In this document: piece by piece, positions 7,920 to 17,879 of the stretch
Position numbering within the stretch: the first letter of the stretch is position 1
Layout of the letters: each line of letters begins with the position of its first letter
From: an uncultured Bacteroidales bacterium
GTDB lineage: Bacteria > Bacteroidota > Bacteroidia > Bacteroidales > UBA932
Direction of reading: 5' to 3'
Assembly: GCA_900319855.1 (NCBI GenBank)
Contig: ONQC01000003.1
Coordinates: 1 to 64,000 of the forward strand
DNA: 64,000 nucleotides
Program-made: the position numbers and the translations under genes
Notes under the pieces: model-generated
What the model saw: only the letters and a program-made list of their open reading frames with translations
What the model was told of the DNA's origin: nothing
Databases searched by the model: none

Positions 7920-9122
7920 CTATTTCTTCGGCCAGTCTGAAGGCCGGTTGATACTTCCTCCTTGCATGCGGCAGTCCACGCATTCCTGGGCGATCCAGGT
8001 GTACCCGATAATATTGCCATAGATATCGGAATTCGGCAAGAACGGCCAATAGCCGGTCCGGTAGGCGCGGGTCCAGTCATCCGGATTCATGCCAGTCTGG
8101 GTCCGCAGTTCTTGGACTTTCTTCTGCTGCTCGTAGGGAGCGGCATAGAACCCCGTCTCGTCATTGTCGATGAAGTAAGAGGTATAGGTCGCCGTAGAGG
8201 CGCTGATGAAGCCCAGTACCTGGGCGGCAGGATCTCCGACTTTGTGGAGGTTGCCCCGCATGCTGCTGGGAATCGGCGTAAACAGGTCTCCGTTCGGTTT
8301 GGAGATCTTGTCCATGTTCTGCCAGTATTGGTAGCTCTCCGGCGAGATCAGGCAGGCCCGCAGTTGCAGGTTGTACAGGACCGAGATACGCGGATCATAC
8401 CGGTTGAAAGAGACGATTGGGTAATCGACCAGCTGGTTGCCTTCATAGGCTTCGGCGGACATGGTCCGTGAACGGGCATAATCGGAATGGTCCCAGCAGC
8501 GGAAGAACCGGTTCTCATTGGAGTAGGAGATGGTTGGTTCCGCTGAATAATCGTTTTTTTCGTAGACCCAGTCCGTCCAGGTCCAGGCATGGTATTCCCA
8601 GCGCTCGTCGTAACTGATGGAGAAATAAGGACTTTCGTCGGAATGCATGCTGGCGGTGACTTGCAGGGCATAGCCTCTGTTATTGTAGGAGATGTTGTCG
8701 ATGACGGGCGCTCCGAGGACCTCGACCCAGTCGGATTCATACGTGTCGGAGCCGGAGCCGTCGGCAAGGCAGAGGCGGTATCGCTGGTCGGGGCGCAGTT
8801 CTCGCGTATCGAAGTACAGCGGGTCGTTTCCCGTTGCGTCGACGCGGACCCCGTCTTCCCCTTCGATCCAGGCGGAAAACTTCGAAATCGAGGCTTTTTG
8901 GTACGTTGTCGGATCCGGATAGGAGGTCCCATCCTTTTCGTAGGTGCCGAGCGGGACCATTTTGCTCAGGGCGATGACCGTCCGGTCGCCGATGACGATG
9001 TTCCCTTCAACGACCAGGACGTCGTCCATCTGTTCGATGTCGGCCTGGAACGGATAGGTGCAGCCGGCGGCCAGCATCAGGGTGGCCAGGGCAAGAAGCA
9101 ACAGGTTTACAGGCTTTTTCAT
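7920..9122 (-). CDS. DUF4249-family lipoprotein
   Basis: This 400-residue protein has a lipoprotein signal (LMLAAGCTYPF, Cys at about residue 21). The following region (DVLVVEGNIVIGDRTVIALSK) is the characteristic opening of DUF4249, a Bacteroidota family with an N-terminal beta-sandwich of unknown function. The C-terminus has a CVDC pair. Its ATG shares one base with the receptor stop codon (TGATG), so translation is probably coupled. DUF4249 proteins are found beside TonB-dependent receptors and are thought to be outer membrane partners comparable in position to SusD. The ligand is unknown. Confidence 0.88.
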   Translation of the reverse strand: MKKPVNLLLLALATLMLAAGCTYPFQADIEQMDDVLVVEGNIVIGDRTVIALSKMVPLGTYEKDGTSYPDPTTYQKASISKFSAWIEGEDGVRVDATGNDPLYFDTRELRPDQRYRLCLADGSGSDTYESDWVEVLGAPVIDNISYNNRGYALQVTASMHSDESPYFSISYDERWEYHAWTWTDWVYEKNDYSAEPTISYSNENRFFRCWDHSDYARSRTMSAEAYEGNQLVDYPIVSFNRYDPRISVLYNLQLRACLISPESYQYWQNMDKISKPNGDLFTPIPSSMRGNLHKVGDPAAQVLGFISASTATYTSYFIDNDETGFYAAPYEQQKKVQELRTQTGMNPDDWTRAYRTGYWPFLPNSDIYGNIIGYTWIAQECVDCRMQGGSINRPSDWPKK

Positions 9123-11776
9123 CAGAATTTCAGATTAAGGTTGATGTACGGGATCTGGGTGGCGAAGACGGAGATCATGTAACCCTTGGGGACCGGGGAC
9201 CCTTCTTCCATGGTATAGTAGACCGAGTAGACGTTTTTCCGCCCCGTGACATTGTATACGCCGAGCGTGAAGGACAGGTGGGCGAGGCGGCGGAGATAGT
9301 GGCTCGGTTCGACGTTGATGGCCAGGTCCAGCCGGAAATAATCCGGGATGCGGTAGGCGTTGCGGTCGGAATAGGCCAGCCGGCGCTCTCCGCCGTAGGA
9401 GAAGTAGCCGATCGGCACCGTGATGGGCCGTCCGGTCGAGTAATCGACGTTGGCCGACAGGCTGTAGCGGTGCGTAAACTTATAGTTGGCAGCCATTTTC
9501 AGGCTGTGCGGCTTGTCGTGCGGGGCGGCGTACCAGCGGCCCTGGTTGATGGGATACGGGTCATCTTCCTGTGTCTCGCGGAGGAAGGCGCGCGACCAGG
9601 TGTAGGAGACCCAGCCGTTGAGTTTGCCGAGTTGCTTGCGGACCATGAATTCCACACCGTAGGCCTTCCCTTCAGTACGGACCAGGTCGGACGGCAGGTC
9701 GGGATTCATGACCAGGCTGGCCCCGGACAGGTAGTCCAGACCGTTGTAATGCCGCTTCCAGTAGCCTTCCAGGCTCAGGTCCACCGAAGATGCGACGGTC
9801 CAGTACAGGCCGCCGGCCGCCTGGTAGCCGTGCTGCGGACGGATACGGGCGTCGGACAGGGTCCATACGTCCATCGGGGAGATGGTGGAGGTGTTGGTAA
9901 TCAGGTGGATGTTCTGCCGCATCGTGTTGAATCCCGCCTTGACGGTCAGGTTGTCCAGGAAGGAATACTTCCCGGAAAGGCGGAATTCGGGACCGGCATA
10001 CCGGCCGTCATCCTGCGTGGACAGGAAGGCATTGAGCCGCACGCCGGCGTCCAGGCTGAACTTGTCGCCGGGCGCCCACGTATCTCCCAGGTAGAGGGCG
10101 GGTTCCCAGGCACCTTTCCGGTCCAGTTTTCGGGGCTCGATCATGGATTTCTCCCCGACCGGATCCATCCGGCCCGGCATCAGGTCATCGTGCAGCAGAT
10201 GGAGGCCGTAATACAGGGAGTGCTCCGGGGAGACGGCGTGGCGCAGGTCCAGTTTGGCGAAGTCCTGCCGGATGGCCGCCTGGTACCGGTAGGTGCCGAA
10301 TTCCCAGTTACGGTCCGCCTCGACGGCGTTTTGGTAGCGGTCCATTCCGACGGTCAGGTCCAGGGTCACCTTGGGCGATAGCAGGCTGTGCCACTTGGCT
10401 GAAATATCCAGGTTGTGATACCGGAACGTCGTATCGGACGAGAAGGAGAACCGGTCACCCGAATAATAACCGTTCAGATAAAGGGTGTTGTTGTCATTGA
10501 CCTTGTGTGTCAGGCCGGCGTTGAAATCCTGGAAGGACGTCTTGCCGCCGTGATAGTGGCTGTCTTTCGGCAGCAGGTTCAGCATCCAGTCGGAATAGGT
10601 GGTGCGGGCGCCCAGGATGAAGGTCGTCCGGTCCTTGATGATGGGTCCTTCGAGGTGGAGCCGGCTGGTCAGCAGGCCCAGGCCCAGCGAACCGGTGATT
10701 TGCTTGGCATTGCCTTCCCGGGTCCGGATGTCCAGGACGGAAGAGATGCGGCCGCCCAACGAGGCGGGGATGGAACTCTTGTACAGTTCAGCGTCGCTGA
10801 TGACATCGGAATTGAACGACGAAAGGATGCCGAACATGTGGTTGGGATTGAAGAGGGTTCCGCCGTTGAACAGGATCAGGTTCTGGTCGACCGAGCCGCC
10901 GCGGACGTTGAAGCCGGAGGAAGCTTCGCCGACGGTCTGTACGCCCGGCAGGGCCAGTACGGCCTTGATCAGGTCGCTCTCGCCGAAAGCGGAGGGAATC
11001 TTCTTGATCCGCTCGAGCTGGATGCGCTCCAGACCGAGGCTGGTGCTCCGGTGGTTGGAGACGCCTTCCGCCGAGATGGCGGCCGCCTGGAGGGAGGTGA
11101 CCTTTTCTTTCATGTTGAGGTCCAGGCCCCCGTCTTCATGGATGATGACTTCCAGGGTCGTTTCTTCCATGGGATAGCCACTGAAGGTCAGGGTATTGCG
11201 CCCGGTAGGAAGCTGCATTCTCCAATCTCCGTAGATATCGGAAGTGGCATAGCGTCCGTTCTGGTCCGCCACCGTGATGCCGGGGACGGGTTCGCCGTTG
11301 GCGACGTCGCGGATCTTGCCATGGATGGTGGCCATGCCGGAGCGGGCCCGGCGCTCGTCGCCGATTTCATAGACTTTGTTGAGATAAGTCGCCGTCAGGG
11401 CCTCCTCTTCTGAAGTCGCTTCTTCGCTGCGGGCGGTCTGCCGGGAGAACCAGGTGGTCGGCAGGGAAGTGGGGAGCGTGCGTCCGCGCACCAGGTAGAG
11501 GGCCCCTTCGAATTCCGTCGCCGTGTATCCGTTCGCCTGCATCTTGGCCAGGGCAGCGCTGAGGAAACCGCCGGCCGGGGCCGTCACGGTATAGAAACTT
11601 TCGTCCTGCTCTCCATGGGCCAGGTAGATCCGGCTGCCTGTCACGCTGCGCATGACCGATACAAGCGAATCCGCGGAGACCATCCGGACGGAGACTTCCT
11701 GGGCGGATGCCGCCCATGAGGCCAGTCCTGCCATCCCGGCTAAGACCAGCTTGAGAAAGAACCGCCTATTTCCCAT
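9122..11776 (-). CDS. TonB-dependent receptor with N-terminal STN-like and carboxypeptidase-like domains
   Basis: This 884-residue outer membrane receptor has a signal peptide ending AASAQ. An STN/secretin-like segment follows at about residues 27-95 (SADSLVSVMRSVTG to ALYLVRG). A carboxypeptidase-like regulatory domain lies at about 148-220 (GKIRDVANGEPVPGITV). The plug includes GFNVRGGSVDQNLILFNG, and the barrel ends NLNLKF. An STN domain usually marks receptors that signal to an anti-sigma factor, but no sigma/anti-sigma gene is visible nearby. It is the second gene of the operon: it starts 11 bases inside the upstream gene and ends overlapping the DUF4249 start. The transported ligand is unknown. 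Confidence 0.9.
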   Translation of the reverse strand: MGNRRFFLKLVLAGMAGLASWAASAQEVSVRMVSADSLVSVMRSVTGSRIYLAHGEQDESFYTVTAPAGGFLSAALAKMQANGYTATEFEGALYLVRGRTLPTSLPTTWFSRQTARSEEATSEEEALTATYLNKVYEIGDERRARSGMATIHGKIRDVANGEPVPGITVADQNGRYATSDIYGDWRMQLPTGRNTLTFSGYPMEETTLEVIIHEDGGLDLNMKEKVTSLQAAAISAEGVSNHRSTSLGLERIQLERIKKIPSAFGESDLIKAVLALPGVQTVGEASSGFNVRGGSVDQNLILFNGGTLFNPNHMFGILSSFNSDVISDAELYKSSIPASLGGRISSVLDIRTREGNAKQITGSLGLGLLTSRLHLEGPIIKDRTTFILGARTTYSDWMLNLLPKDSHYHGGKTSFQDFNAGLTHKVNDNNTLYLNGYYSGDRFSFSSDTTFRYHNLDISAKWHSLLSPKVTLDLTVGMDRYQNAVEADRNWEFGTYRYQAAIRQDFAKLDLRHAVSPEHSLYYGLHLLHDDLMPGRMDPVGEKSMIEPRKLDRKGAWEPALYLGDTWAPGDKFSLDAGVRLNAFLSTQDDGRYAGPEFRLSGKYSFLDNLTVKAGFNTMRQNIHLITNTSTISPMDVWTLSDARIRPQHGYQAAGGLYWTVASSVDLSLEGYWKRHYNGLDYLSGASLVMNPDLPSDLVRTEGKAYGVEFMVRKQLGKLNGWVSYTWSRAFLRETQEDDPYPINQGRWYAAPHDKPHSLKMAANYKFTHRYSLSANVDYSTGRPITVPIGYFSYGGERRLAYSDRNAYRIPDYFRLDLAINVEPSHYLRRLAHLSFTLGVYNVTGRKNVYSVYYTMEEGSPVPKGYMISVFATQIPYINLNLKF

Positions 11777-12479
11777 GTTCCACGAAGTTCATATAGGCCT
11801 GGCACCAGCGGGAGAAATCCGCTTTGTCCATGCCGGTTTCCTTGAGATGCCGGGTTGCCTGACGGCGCTTGTCCGGATGGGTCCGCAGCAGGAAATTCTG
11901 TTTTCTGAAACGGGTGGCCTGCCCGTCCGGAGCGACATAATACCAGTTCCGCCGCTGGATGAACAGTTCGAAGACGCCTTCCTTCCAGGCCGGGTCCATG
12001 TAGCCGATCTGTCCGTCGTTGCTGATGGAGATATCGCGGCGGAATTCCTTGTCAATGCGCTCGTAAACAGAGGCCTCCCCTTCATAGACGACCTTGTAGA
12101 ACCCTTCCGGAACGTCGATGCCCCGCCGGCGCAGGTTGACATACCGGTCCTGACCGAGGGTGAACCAGTCTACGGCCTCGTTGCCCAGGTCCACGGTGTT
12201 GAAGGAATCCGGATAGCGGAGCAGCAGATGCTGCTGATGGGCATTGATGTCCATCTCCATGTTCCGGTATACCTTTCCGGCGTAGGAAAGGTCTCCGCTG
12301 CGGAATCCGCTGCGGTCCCATAGGTAGGTTCCGTTGTAGCTGAAGGAGTAGTTCGTCGCCGTCCGTCCCCTGTACAGTGGCATGTCCCAGCCGGCTTGCT
12401 CCAGATAGAGGGCCTGCGGATCCTGGGCTGCGGCCAGCAGGGGCAGCAGCAGGAGCGGAAATAGTAGTCTGAAGCGCAT
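11766..12479 (-). CDS. Secreted protein of unknown function, first gene of the receptor operon
   Basis: I cannot assign a family to this 237-residue protein. It has a signal peptide of about 18 residues (LLLLPLLAAAQ) and a soluble body rich in Tyr, Asp and Arg. The central part (GFYKVVYEGEASVYERIDKE) resembles the small beta-rich periplasmic proteins that accompany receptor operons in Bacteroidota. It is the promoter-proximal gene of the minus-strand unit, and its stop lies 11 bases inside the receptor gene, which argues for coupled expression and a shared function. A periplasmic location is likely. Confidence 0.8.
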   Translation of the reverse strand: MRFRLLFPLLLLPLLAAAQDPQALYLEQAGWDMPLYRGRTATNYSFSYNGTYLWDRSGFRSGDLSYAGKVYRNMEMDINAHQQHLLLRYPDSFNTVDLGNEAVDWFTLGQDRYVNLRRRGIDVPEGFYKVVYEGEASVYERIDKEFRRDISISNDGQIGYMDPAWKEGVFELFIQRRNWYYVAPDGQATRFRKQNFLLRTHPDKRRQATRHLKETGMDKADFSRWCQAYMNFVEHGK

Positions 12480-12916
12480 GTCTATTTCGTTGTTTATGCG
12501 AATATAAGGAAAAAATGCAACAAATAATCGTCAGCCCCATGTCTCAGCAGTCCTAAATCGATTTTTTTTATTTGTAGCTAAAAATGAAAATGAAAGGGAA
12601 ATCCGATCCTCCCCAAAAAAATGAAACGGGGAGTCTCCCTAATTATCAAACGAGTAAGGATAATTTCGTAAAAAACGTTTTATTTTTTTTGTTTTTATGT
12701 CGGAATGATATTTGGAAAATTGGTCGAGATTCGTTTAATTTGCGGTTTAAAGGGGTAGATTATGCCCTTTTGTTAAAGAACCGATTCTTCCTGGAACTGA
12801 AGAGAAGTTTTTAGTATGACAATTGAACATGAAAAAACCATAATCTCCTGACAAGGGATTTCCTTTCCCTGAACAATTGCTTAAAACAATACTTATTATC
12901 AACTAAATCATCGCTT
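12480..12916. other. Divergent AT-rich intergenic region with two operon promoters
   Basis: These 437 bases separate the minus-strand receptor operon from the plus-strand SusC operon and hold no credible gene. On the minus strand TATATTCG (12506-12499) differs from TAnnTTTG at one base and lies 20 bases before the ATG at 12479. On the plus strand GATATTTG at 12707-12714 differs at one base; if used it would give a leader of nearly 200 bases for the SusC gene. AGGGA and TCCCT near 12855-12875 can form a small hairpin. Both promoter assignments are weak. Confidence 0.4.
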
Positions 12917-15900
12917 ATGGAAAAAATCAAGTTTTTTCTCACGGCATTGCTGGTGATGGCCTCCTTGGGCATCGCATCGGCCCAGACCCGTTCGGTCAAG
13001 GGTACGGTGACAGCCAAGGCGGACGGTCAGCCGGTGATCGGTGCGTATGTCCAGGTTGAGGGTACCAAACTGGGTACCATCACGGACATCGACGGTAACT
13101 ACACGATCGACAACGTGCCGGCCAGTGCCGCCAACCTCGTTGTAACCTTCATGGGCTACAAGGAGGTCAAAGCTCCGATCGCAGCTGTCGTCAATTTCCA
13201 GCTGGAGGATGACGCCGAGGTATTGGAAGGCGTCGTCGTGACCGGTATGCAGCAGATGGACCGCCGTCTGTTCACCGGTTCCTCCGCCAAGGTGGATGCT
13301 GAATCCGCCAAGATCAGCGGTATGGCCGACGTCTCCCGTTCCCTGGAAGGACGTGTGGCCGGCGTCTCCGTTCAGAACGTTTCCGGTACGTTCGGTACCG
13401 CTCCGAAGATCCGCGTCCGCGGTGCGACCTCCATCTACGGTTCCTCCAAACCGTTGTGGGTCGTAGACGGCGTCATCATGGAAGATGTGGTCGAGGTGGA
13501 TGCCGAGGACCTCTCCTCCGGTGATGCCAACACCCTGATCTCCAGCGCCATCGCCGGTCTGAACTCCGACGATATCGAGTCCTTCGACATCCTCAAGGAC
13601 GGCTCCGCTACTTCTATTTACGGTGCGCGCGCCATGGCCGGCGTTATCGTCGTTACGACCAAGAAGGGCCGTACGGGCCATAGCAGCCTCTCCTACACCG
13701 GTGAGTATACCCTCCGTCTGAAGCCGATGTATTCGACCTTCAACATCATGAACTCCCAGGACCAGATGTCCATCTACCAGGAGCTTGAGCAAAAGGGTTA
13801 CCTCATGTACGCCGGTACGGCGAATGCCTCCGACTCCGGTGTCTATGGCAAGATGTACCAGCTCCTGAGCGAATACAACCCGAAGACCGGCCAGTTCGCC
13901 CTTGCCAACACGGATGAGGCGAAGGCCGCCTACCTGCGTGCCGCCGAGTACCGCAACACCGACTGGTTCGACCGCCTGTTCACCTACAACGTGCAGCACA
14001 ACCACTCCGTGTCCATGTCCGGTGGTACCGACAAGGGCAACTACTACGCTTCCCTGTCCGTCATGGACGACCCGGGTTGGACCCAGCAGAGTTCCGTCCA
14101 GCGTTACACGGCGAACATCAATTCCACCTACCGCATGTTCGAGAACCTGAGCCTCAACCTCATCGGCAACGCCTCCTACCGTAAGCAGCGCGCGCCGGGA
14201 ACCCTGGGCTCCTCGATCGACGCCGTGTCCGGCGAGGTCAAGCGCGACTTCGATATCAACCCGTATTCCTACGCATTGAATACCTCCCGTGCGCTGGACC
14301 CGGATGTCTACTACACCCGCAACTATGCTCCGTTCAACATCATCAATGAATTGGAGAACAACTACCTGGATCTCGACGTGACGAACATCCGCGTCCAGGG
14401 CGAGCTCAAATGGAAGCCGATCAAACAGCTCGAACTGAGCGCCCTCGGTTCCGCCAAGTATGCGACCACGACCCGCGAGCACTATATCCTCGACGGTTCC
14501 AACCAGGCGGAAGCCTACCGCGCCGCCTATACGACGACCATCCGTGACTCGAACTCCTTCCTGTACACGGATCCGGACGTGCGTTTCGCCCTTCCGGAAA
14601 GTGTCCTTCCGGTCGGCGGTATCTTCCAGCGCACCGACAATGAAATGTTCGGCTGGGACTTCCGTACGTCCGCCAACTACAACCAGACCTTCGGCGGCAT
14701 CCATACGGTCAACGCGTATGGCGGTATGGAGGTCAACTCCATCGACCGTCATGAGACCTGGTTCCGCGGCTGGGGCATGCAGTACAGCATGGGTGAAATC
14801 GCCAATTACGCCTACAAGGTGTTCAAGAAAGGCGCCGAGGAAAACACCCAGTACTATACCATTGGCAACACCCATGAGCGCCGCGCCGCTTTCTTCGGCA
14901 CGGTCAACTACTCCCTGATGGGCAAGTACAGCATCAACGGCACCGTCCGTTACGAGGGATCCAACCGTCTCGGCAAGGCCCGCAGCGCCCGCTGGCTCCC
15001 CACCTGGAACGTATCCGGCCGCTGGAATATCTCCGATGAGAAGTTCATGCAACCGCTCCAGCCGTATCTTTCCCACGCCGCCCTCAAGCTCTCCTACTCC
15101 CTGACCGGTGAGAGCGGCCCGTCCTGGGTCACCAACTCCAACGTCGTCATCGAGGCCTACAACCCGTGGCGCCCGTCTGCCCGTGATAAGGAAACCGGCC
15201 TTCGCATCAGCAGCCTCGCGAACCCTGACCTTACCTATGAAAAGAAGCATGAGCTCAATGTCGGTATCGAGCTTGGTTTCCTGGACAATCGCATCAACTT
15301 TGCGGCGGACTGGTACAAGCGTAACAACTACGACCTGATCGGTCTGACCAACACCCCGGGTGTCGGCGGCGAGGTTATGAAATACGGTAACGTCGCCGAG
15401 ATGAAATCCGGCGGTTACGAACTCTCCCTCACGACTGAGAACATCAAGACCCGCGACTTCAAGTGGACCACGAACTTCATCTTCTCGCACTCCCACAACG
15501 AAGTCACCAAGCTCATGACCACCAAGCGTGTCATCGACCTGATCTCCGGTACCGGTTTCGCCCAGGAGGGCTATGCCAACCACTCGATCTTCTCGATCCC
15601 GTTCATGGGCCTGAACGACGAAGGTCTGCCGACCTTCCTCGACCAGGACGGCAACGTGTCCGTTTCCGGCATCTACTTCCAGACATCGGCTTCCGACCCG
15701 AAGAACATCGAGTTCCTCGAGTACTCCGGTACGGCTGACCCGACCGGTGTCGGTTCCATCGGCAACACCTTCGAGTGGAAGGGTCTCCGCCTGAATGTCT
15801 TCATCACCGGCTCTTTCGGCAATGTCGTCCGTCTGGATCCGGTCTTCAAGGCGTACTACAGCGACCTGACCTCCATGCCGAAGGAATTCAACAACCGCTG

Positions 15901-16255
15901 GGTGGTTCCGGGCGACGAGGCCTATACGACCGTTCCGGTCATCGCCTCCCGCATCCAGAACGTCAACAACGGTTCCCTGTCCTATGCCTACAACGCCTAC
16001 AACTACTCGACCGAGCGTATTGCCAAGGGTGACTTCGTTCGCCTGAAGGAAGTTTCCCTGAGCTACGACCTCCCGAAGAAGTGGGCCAACGCAATCCGTT
16101 TCAACAGCCTGTCCCTCAAGCTCCAGGCCACCAACCTCTGCCTGCTCTACGCGGACAAGAAGCTCAACGGCCAGGATCCTGAGTTCTTCAACACCGGTGG
16201 TGTGGCCGTGCCTGTTCCGAAGCAGTTCACGCTCACGCTCAAGGTCGGACTTTAA
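12917..16255 (+). CDS. SusC/RagA-family TonB-linked outer membrane receptor
   Basis: This complete 1112-residue receptor has a signal peptide (MEKIKFFLTALLVMASLG to ASAQ). A carboxypeptidase-like domain spans about residues 26-100 (GTVTAKADGQPVIGAYVQV to VTFMGYKE). A TonB-box-like EGVVVTG leads to the plug (GRVAGVSVQ, RVRGATSIYGSSKPLWVVDG, then DGSATSIYGARAMAGVIVVTT). A 22-strand barrel follows and ends TLKVGL. It heads a five-gene operon with a SusD partner and three further lipoproteins, one a predicted HExxH hydrolase. That points to uptake of a peptide, glycoprotein or glycan that is first cleaved at the surface; the substrate itself is not readable. No sigma/anti-sigma or hybrid two-component regulator gene is adjacent. 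Confidence 0.96.
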   Translation: MEKIKFFLTALLVMASLGIASAQTRSVKGTVTAKADGQPVIGAYVQVEGTKLGTITDIDGNYTIDNVPASAANLVVTFMGYKEVKAPIAAVVNFQLEDDAEVLEGVVVTGMQQMDRRLFTGSSAKVDAESAKISGMADVSRSLEGRVAGVSVQNVSGTFGTAPKIRVRGATSIYGSSKPLWVVDGVIMEDVVEVDAEDLSSGDANTLISSAIAGLNSDDIESFDILKDGSATSIYGARAMAGVIVVTTKKGRTGHSSLSYTGEYTLRLKPMYSTFNIMNSQDQMSIYQELEQKGYLMYAGTANASDSGVYGKMYQLLSEYNPKTGQFALANTDEAKAAYLRAAEYRNTDWFDRLFTYNVQHNHSVSMSGGTDKGNYYASLSVMDDPGWTQQSSVQRYTANINSTYRMFENLSLNLIGNASYRKQRAPGTLGSSIDAVSGEVKRDFDINPYSYALNTSRALDPDVYYTRNYAPFNIINELENNYLDLDVTNIRVQGELKWKPIKQLELSALGSAKYATTTREHYILDGSNQAEAYRAAYTTTIRDSNSFLYTDPDVRFALPESVLPVGGIFQRTDNEMFGWDFRTSANYNQTFGGIHTVNAYGGMEVNSIDRHETWFRGWGMQYSMGEIANYAYKVFKKGAEENTQYYTIGNTHERRAAFFGTVNYSLMGKYSINGTVRYEGSNRLGKARSARWLPTWNVSGRWNISDEKFMQPLQPYLSHAALKLSYSLTGESGPSWVTNSNVVIEAYNPWRPSARDKETGLRISSLANPDLTYEKKHELNVGIELGFLDNRINFAADWYKRNNYDLIGLTNTPGVGGEVMKYGNVAEMKSGGYELSLTTENIKTRDFKWTTNFIFSHSHNEVTKLMTTKRVIDLISGTGFAQEGYANHSIFSIPFMGLNDEGLPTFLDQDGNVSVSGIYFQTSASDPKNIEFLEYSGTADPTGVGSIGNTFEWKGLRLNVFITGSFGNVVRLDPVFKAYYSDLTSMPKEFNNRWVVPGDEAYTTVPVIASRIQNVNNGSLSYAYNAYNYSTERIAKGDFVRLKEVSLSYDLPKKWANAIRFNSLSLKLQATNLCLLYADKKLNGQDPEFFNTGGVAVPVPKQFTLTLKVGL

Positions 16256-16270
16256 TCAATGGAGATGCTT

Positions 16271-17869
16271 ATGAAAAACAGAATATACCTTTTTGCCATC
16301 GCCGCCTTTGCCTTCTGCGCGGGAGCGTGCGACAAGTTCCTGGATACCATGCCGGATAACCGGGCGGAGATCGATACCGAAGACAAGGTAGCCGCCCTGC
16401 TGGTCTCGGCATACACGAACCATAACTATACGATGGTGACCGAGCTGTTGGCCGACAATATGGACAACAACCGGGAAGTCGTTACCAGTGAAGCCGACCG
16501 TTTCTTCCAGAACATCTGGAACTGGGCCGACAACACCGAGTCCAACAACGAGTCCGATGAAAACATCTGGGAAGACAACTGGGCCGCGATCGCCGCTGCC
16601 AACCAGGCGCTCGTCGCCATCGAGGAACTCGGCGGTCCCGAGGAGAGTCTCAAACTTGCCGGATCCTACGGCGAGGCGCTTATCGCCCGTGCATACGCCC
16701 ACTTCATCCTGGTGAATATCTTCTGCCTCCAGTACAACGAAGAAACCAGCTCGACCGACCTGGGCCTTCCGTACATGGACCAGCCGGAACAAGGTTTGAA
16801 TCCGAGCTATGAGCGCAGCAATGTCGCCGAGGTGTACAGGCGTATCGATGAGGATATCCAGGAGGGCCTGAAGTATGTCAGCGACGACTACCTGGTGCCC
16901 AAGTACCATTTCAACAGGCAGGCTGCCCTGGCTTTCGCCACCCGTTTCTACCTGTTCTATGGCAAGTATGACCTGGCCATCAAGTATGCAACCGAGTGTC
17001 TGGGTTCCGCTCCGCAAACCATGCTTCGCGACTACAAGGACCTGCAGGCCAACTATTCTACCATCGCCGATGCCCGTATCGCGTACAACAGCTCCGAATC
17101 TCCTGCCAACCTGCTGATCCAGACCGGCTATTCCAACATGGGTCTGATGTGGGGTAACTATTCGGGTTCCTGGAAGCATTATGGCTTTACGTCACAGATC
17201 GCGACGACGGAAGGTTTCATGGCTCCTACGCCGTGGCATCCGGGCTCTGTGATGACTGCCTCCAACTTCGTCTGGCAGCCGAAGAATTACTCTATTTCCA
17301 AGTTGGATTACTGGATCTTCTGGAAAATCGACTATGAGTTCGAATACACCGACCCGGTCGCCGGTATCGGCTATCGCCATACGGTCTATCCGTCCTTCAC
17401 CACCGACCAGTGCCTGCTGGACCGCGCCGAGGCGTACATCCTGAGCGGCAACTTCCAGAATGCCCTTAACGACCTCAACCTGTGGGTGAATAACTTCTAC
17501 ACGGACAAAGTCGACCTGACGGTGGATATGATCCATAACTTCTATAAGGAGATGCCTTATTACAAGTGGAACGCTCCGACCCAGAAGAAACATCTCAATC
17601 CGAGAGCTCCGATCCCGACCATTACGGAAGGCTCCGAGTTGGAGAGCATGGTCCACTTCGTGCTGAACTGCCGCCGTACTGAAACCATCGGTCTGGGTCA
17701 GCGCTGGTTCGATGTCAAGCGCTATGGCATCAAGATCTATCGCCGTCACCTGGACAGCGATGCCGCTATTGCCAAAGTTACGGACTCCCTGGAGGTCAAT
17801 GATCCTCGTCGGGCCCTGCAGATCCCGCAGAAGTCCCGTGACGCCGGTTTCGAAGGTAACCCCCGCTAA
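16271..17869 (+). CDS. SusD/RagB-family nutrient-binding lipoprotein
   Basis: This surface lipoprotein of 532 residues partners the SusC receptor ending 15 bases upstream. The signal ends FCAGACDKFLDTMPDNR, the classic SusD opening around the lipidated Cys. The helical TPR-like region includes GEALIARAYAHFILVN, and the family-typical LLDRAEAYILSGNFQNALND and GQRWFDVKRYG follow. In-frame ATGs occur at 16259, 16265 and 16271. I prefer 16271 because it begins the signal peptide directly and has GGAG at good spacing. The protein would cap the SusC barrel and bind its substrate. Confidence 0.93.
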   Translation: MKNRIYLFAIAAFAFCAGACDKFLDTMPDNRAEIDTEDKVAALLVSAYTNHNYTMVTELLADNMDNNREVVTSEADRFFQNIWNWADNTESNNESDENIWEDNWAAIAAANQALVAIEELGGPEESLKLAGSYGEALIARAYAHFILVNIFCLQYNEETSSTDLGLPYMDQPEQGLNPSYERSNVAEVYRRIDEDIQEGLKYVSDDYLVPKYHFNRQAALAFATRFYLFYGKYDLAIKYATECLGSAPQTMLRDYKDLQANYSTIADARIAYNSSESPANLLIQTGYSNMGLMWGNYSGSWKHYGFTSQIATTEGFMAPTPWHPGSVMTASNFVWQPKNYSISKLDYWIFWKIDYEFEYTDPVAGIGYRHTVYPSFTTDQCLLDRAEAYILSGNFQNALNDLNLWVNNFYTDKVDLTVDMIHNFYKEMPYYKWNAPTQKKHLNPRAPIPTITEGSELESMVHFVLNCRRTETIGLGQRWFDVKRYGIKIYRRHLDSDAAIAKVTDSLEVNDPRRALQIPQKSRDAGFEGNPR

Positions 17870-17879
17870 TCGCTAAAAG

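Noticed and set aside
12584..12814. Frame of 76 codons between the divergent operons
   Set aside because: AT-rich, Lys/Phe/Asn-biased translation without a start signal; the region is better explained as promoter and leader.
12908..15583. Minus-strand open frame of 891 codons opposite the SusC gene
   Set aside because: Shadow frame of a strongly biased gene. No motif, no signal and no ribosome site; the plus-strand SusC domains are unmistakable.
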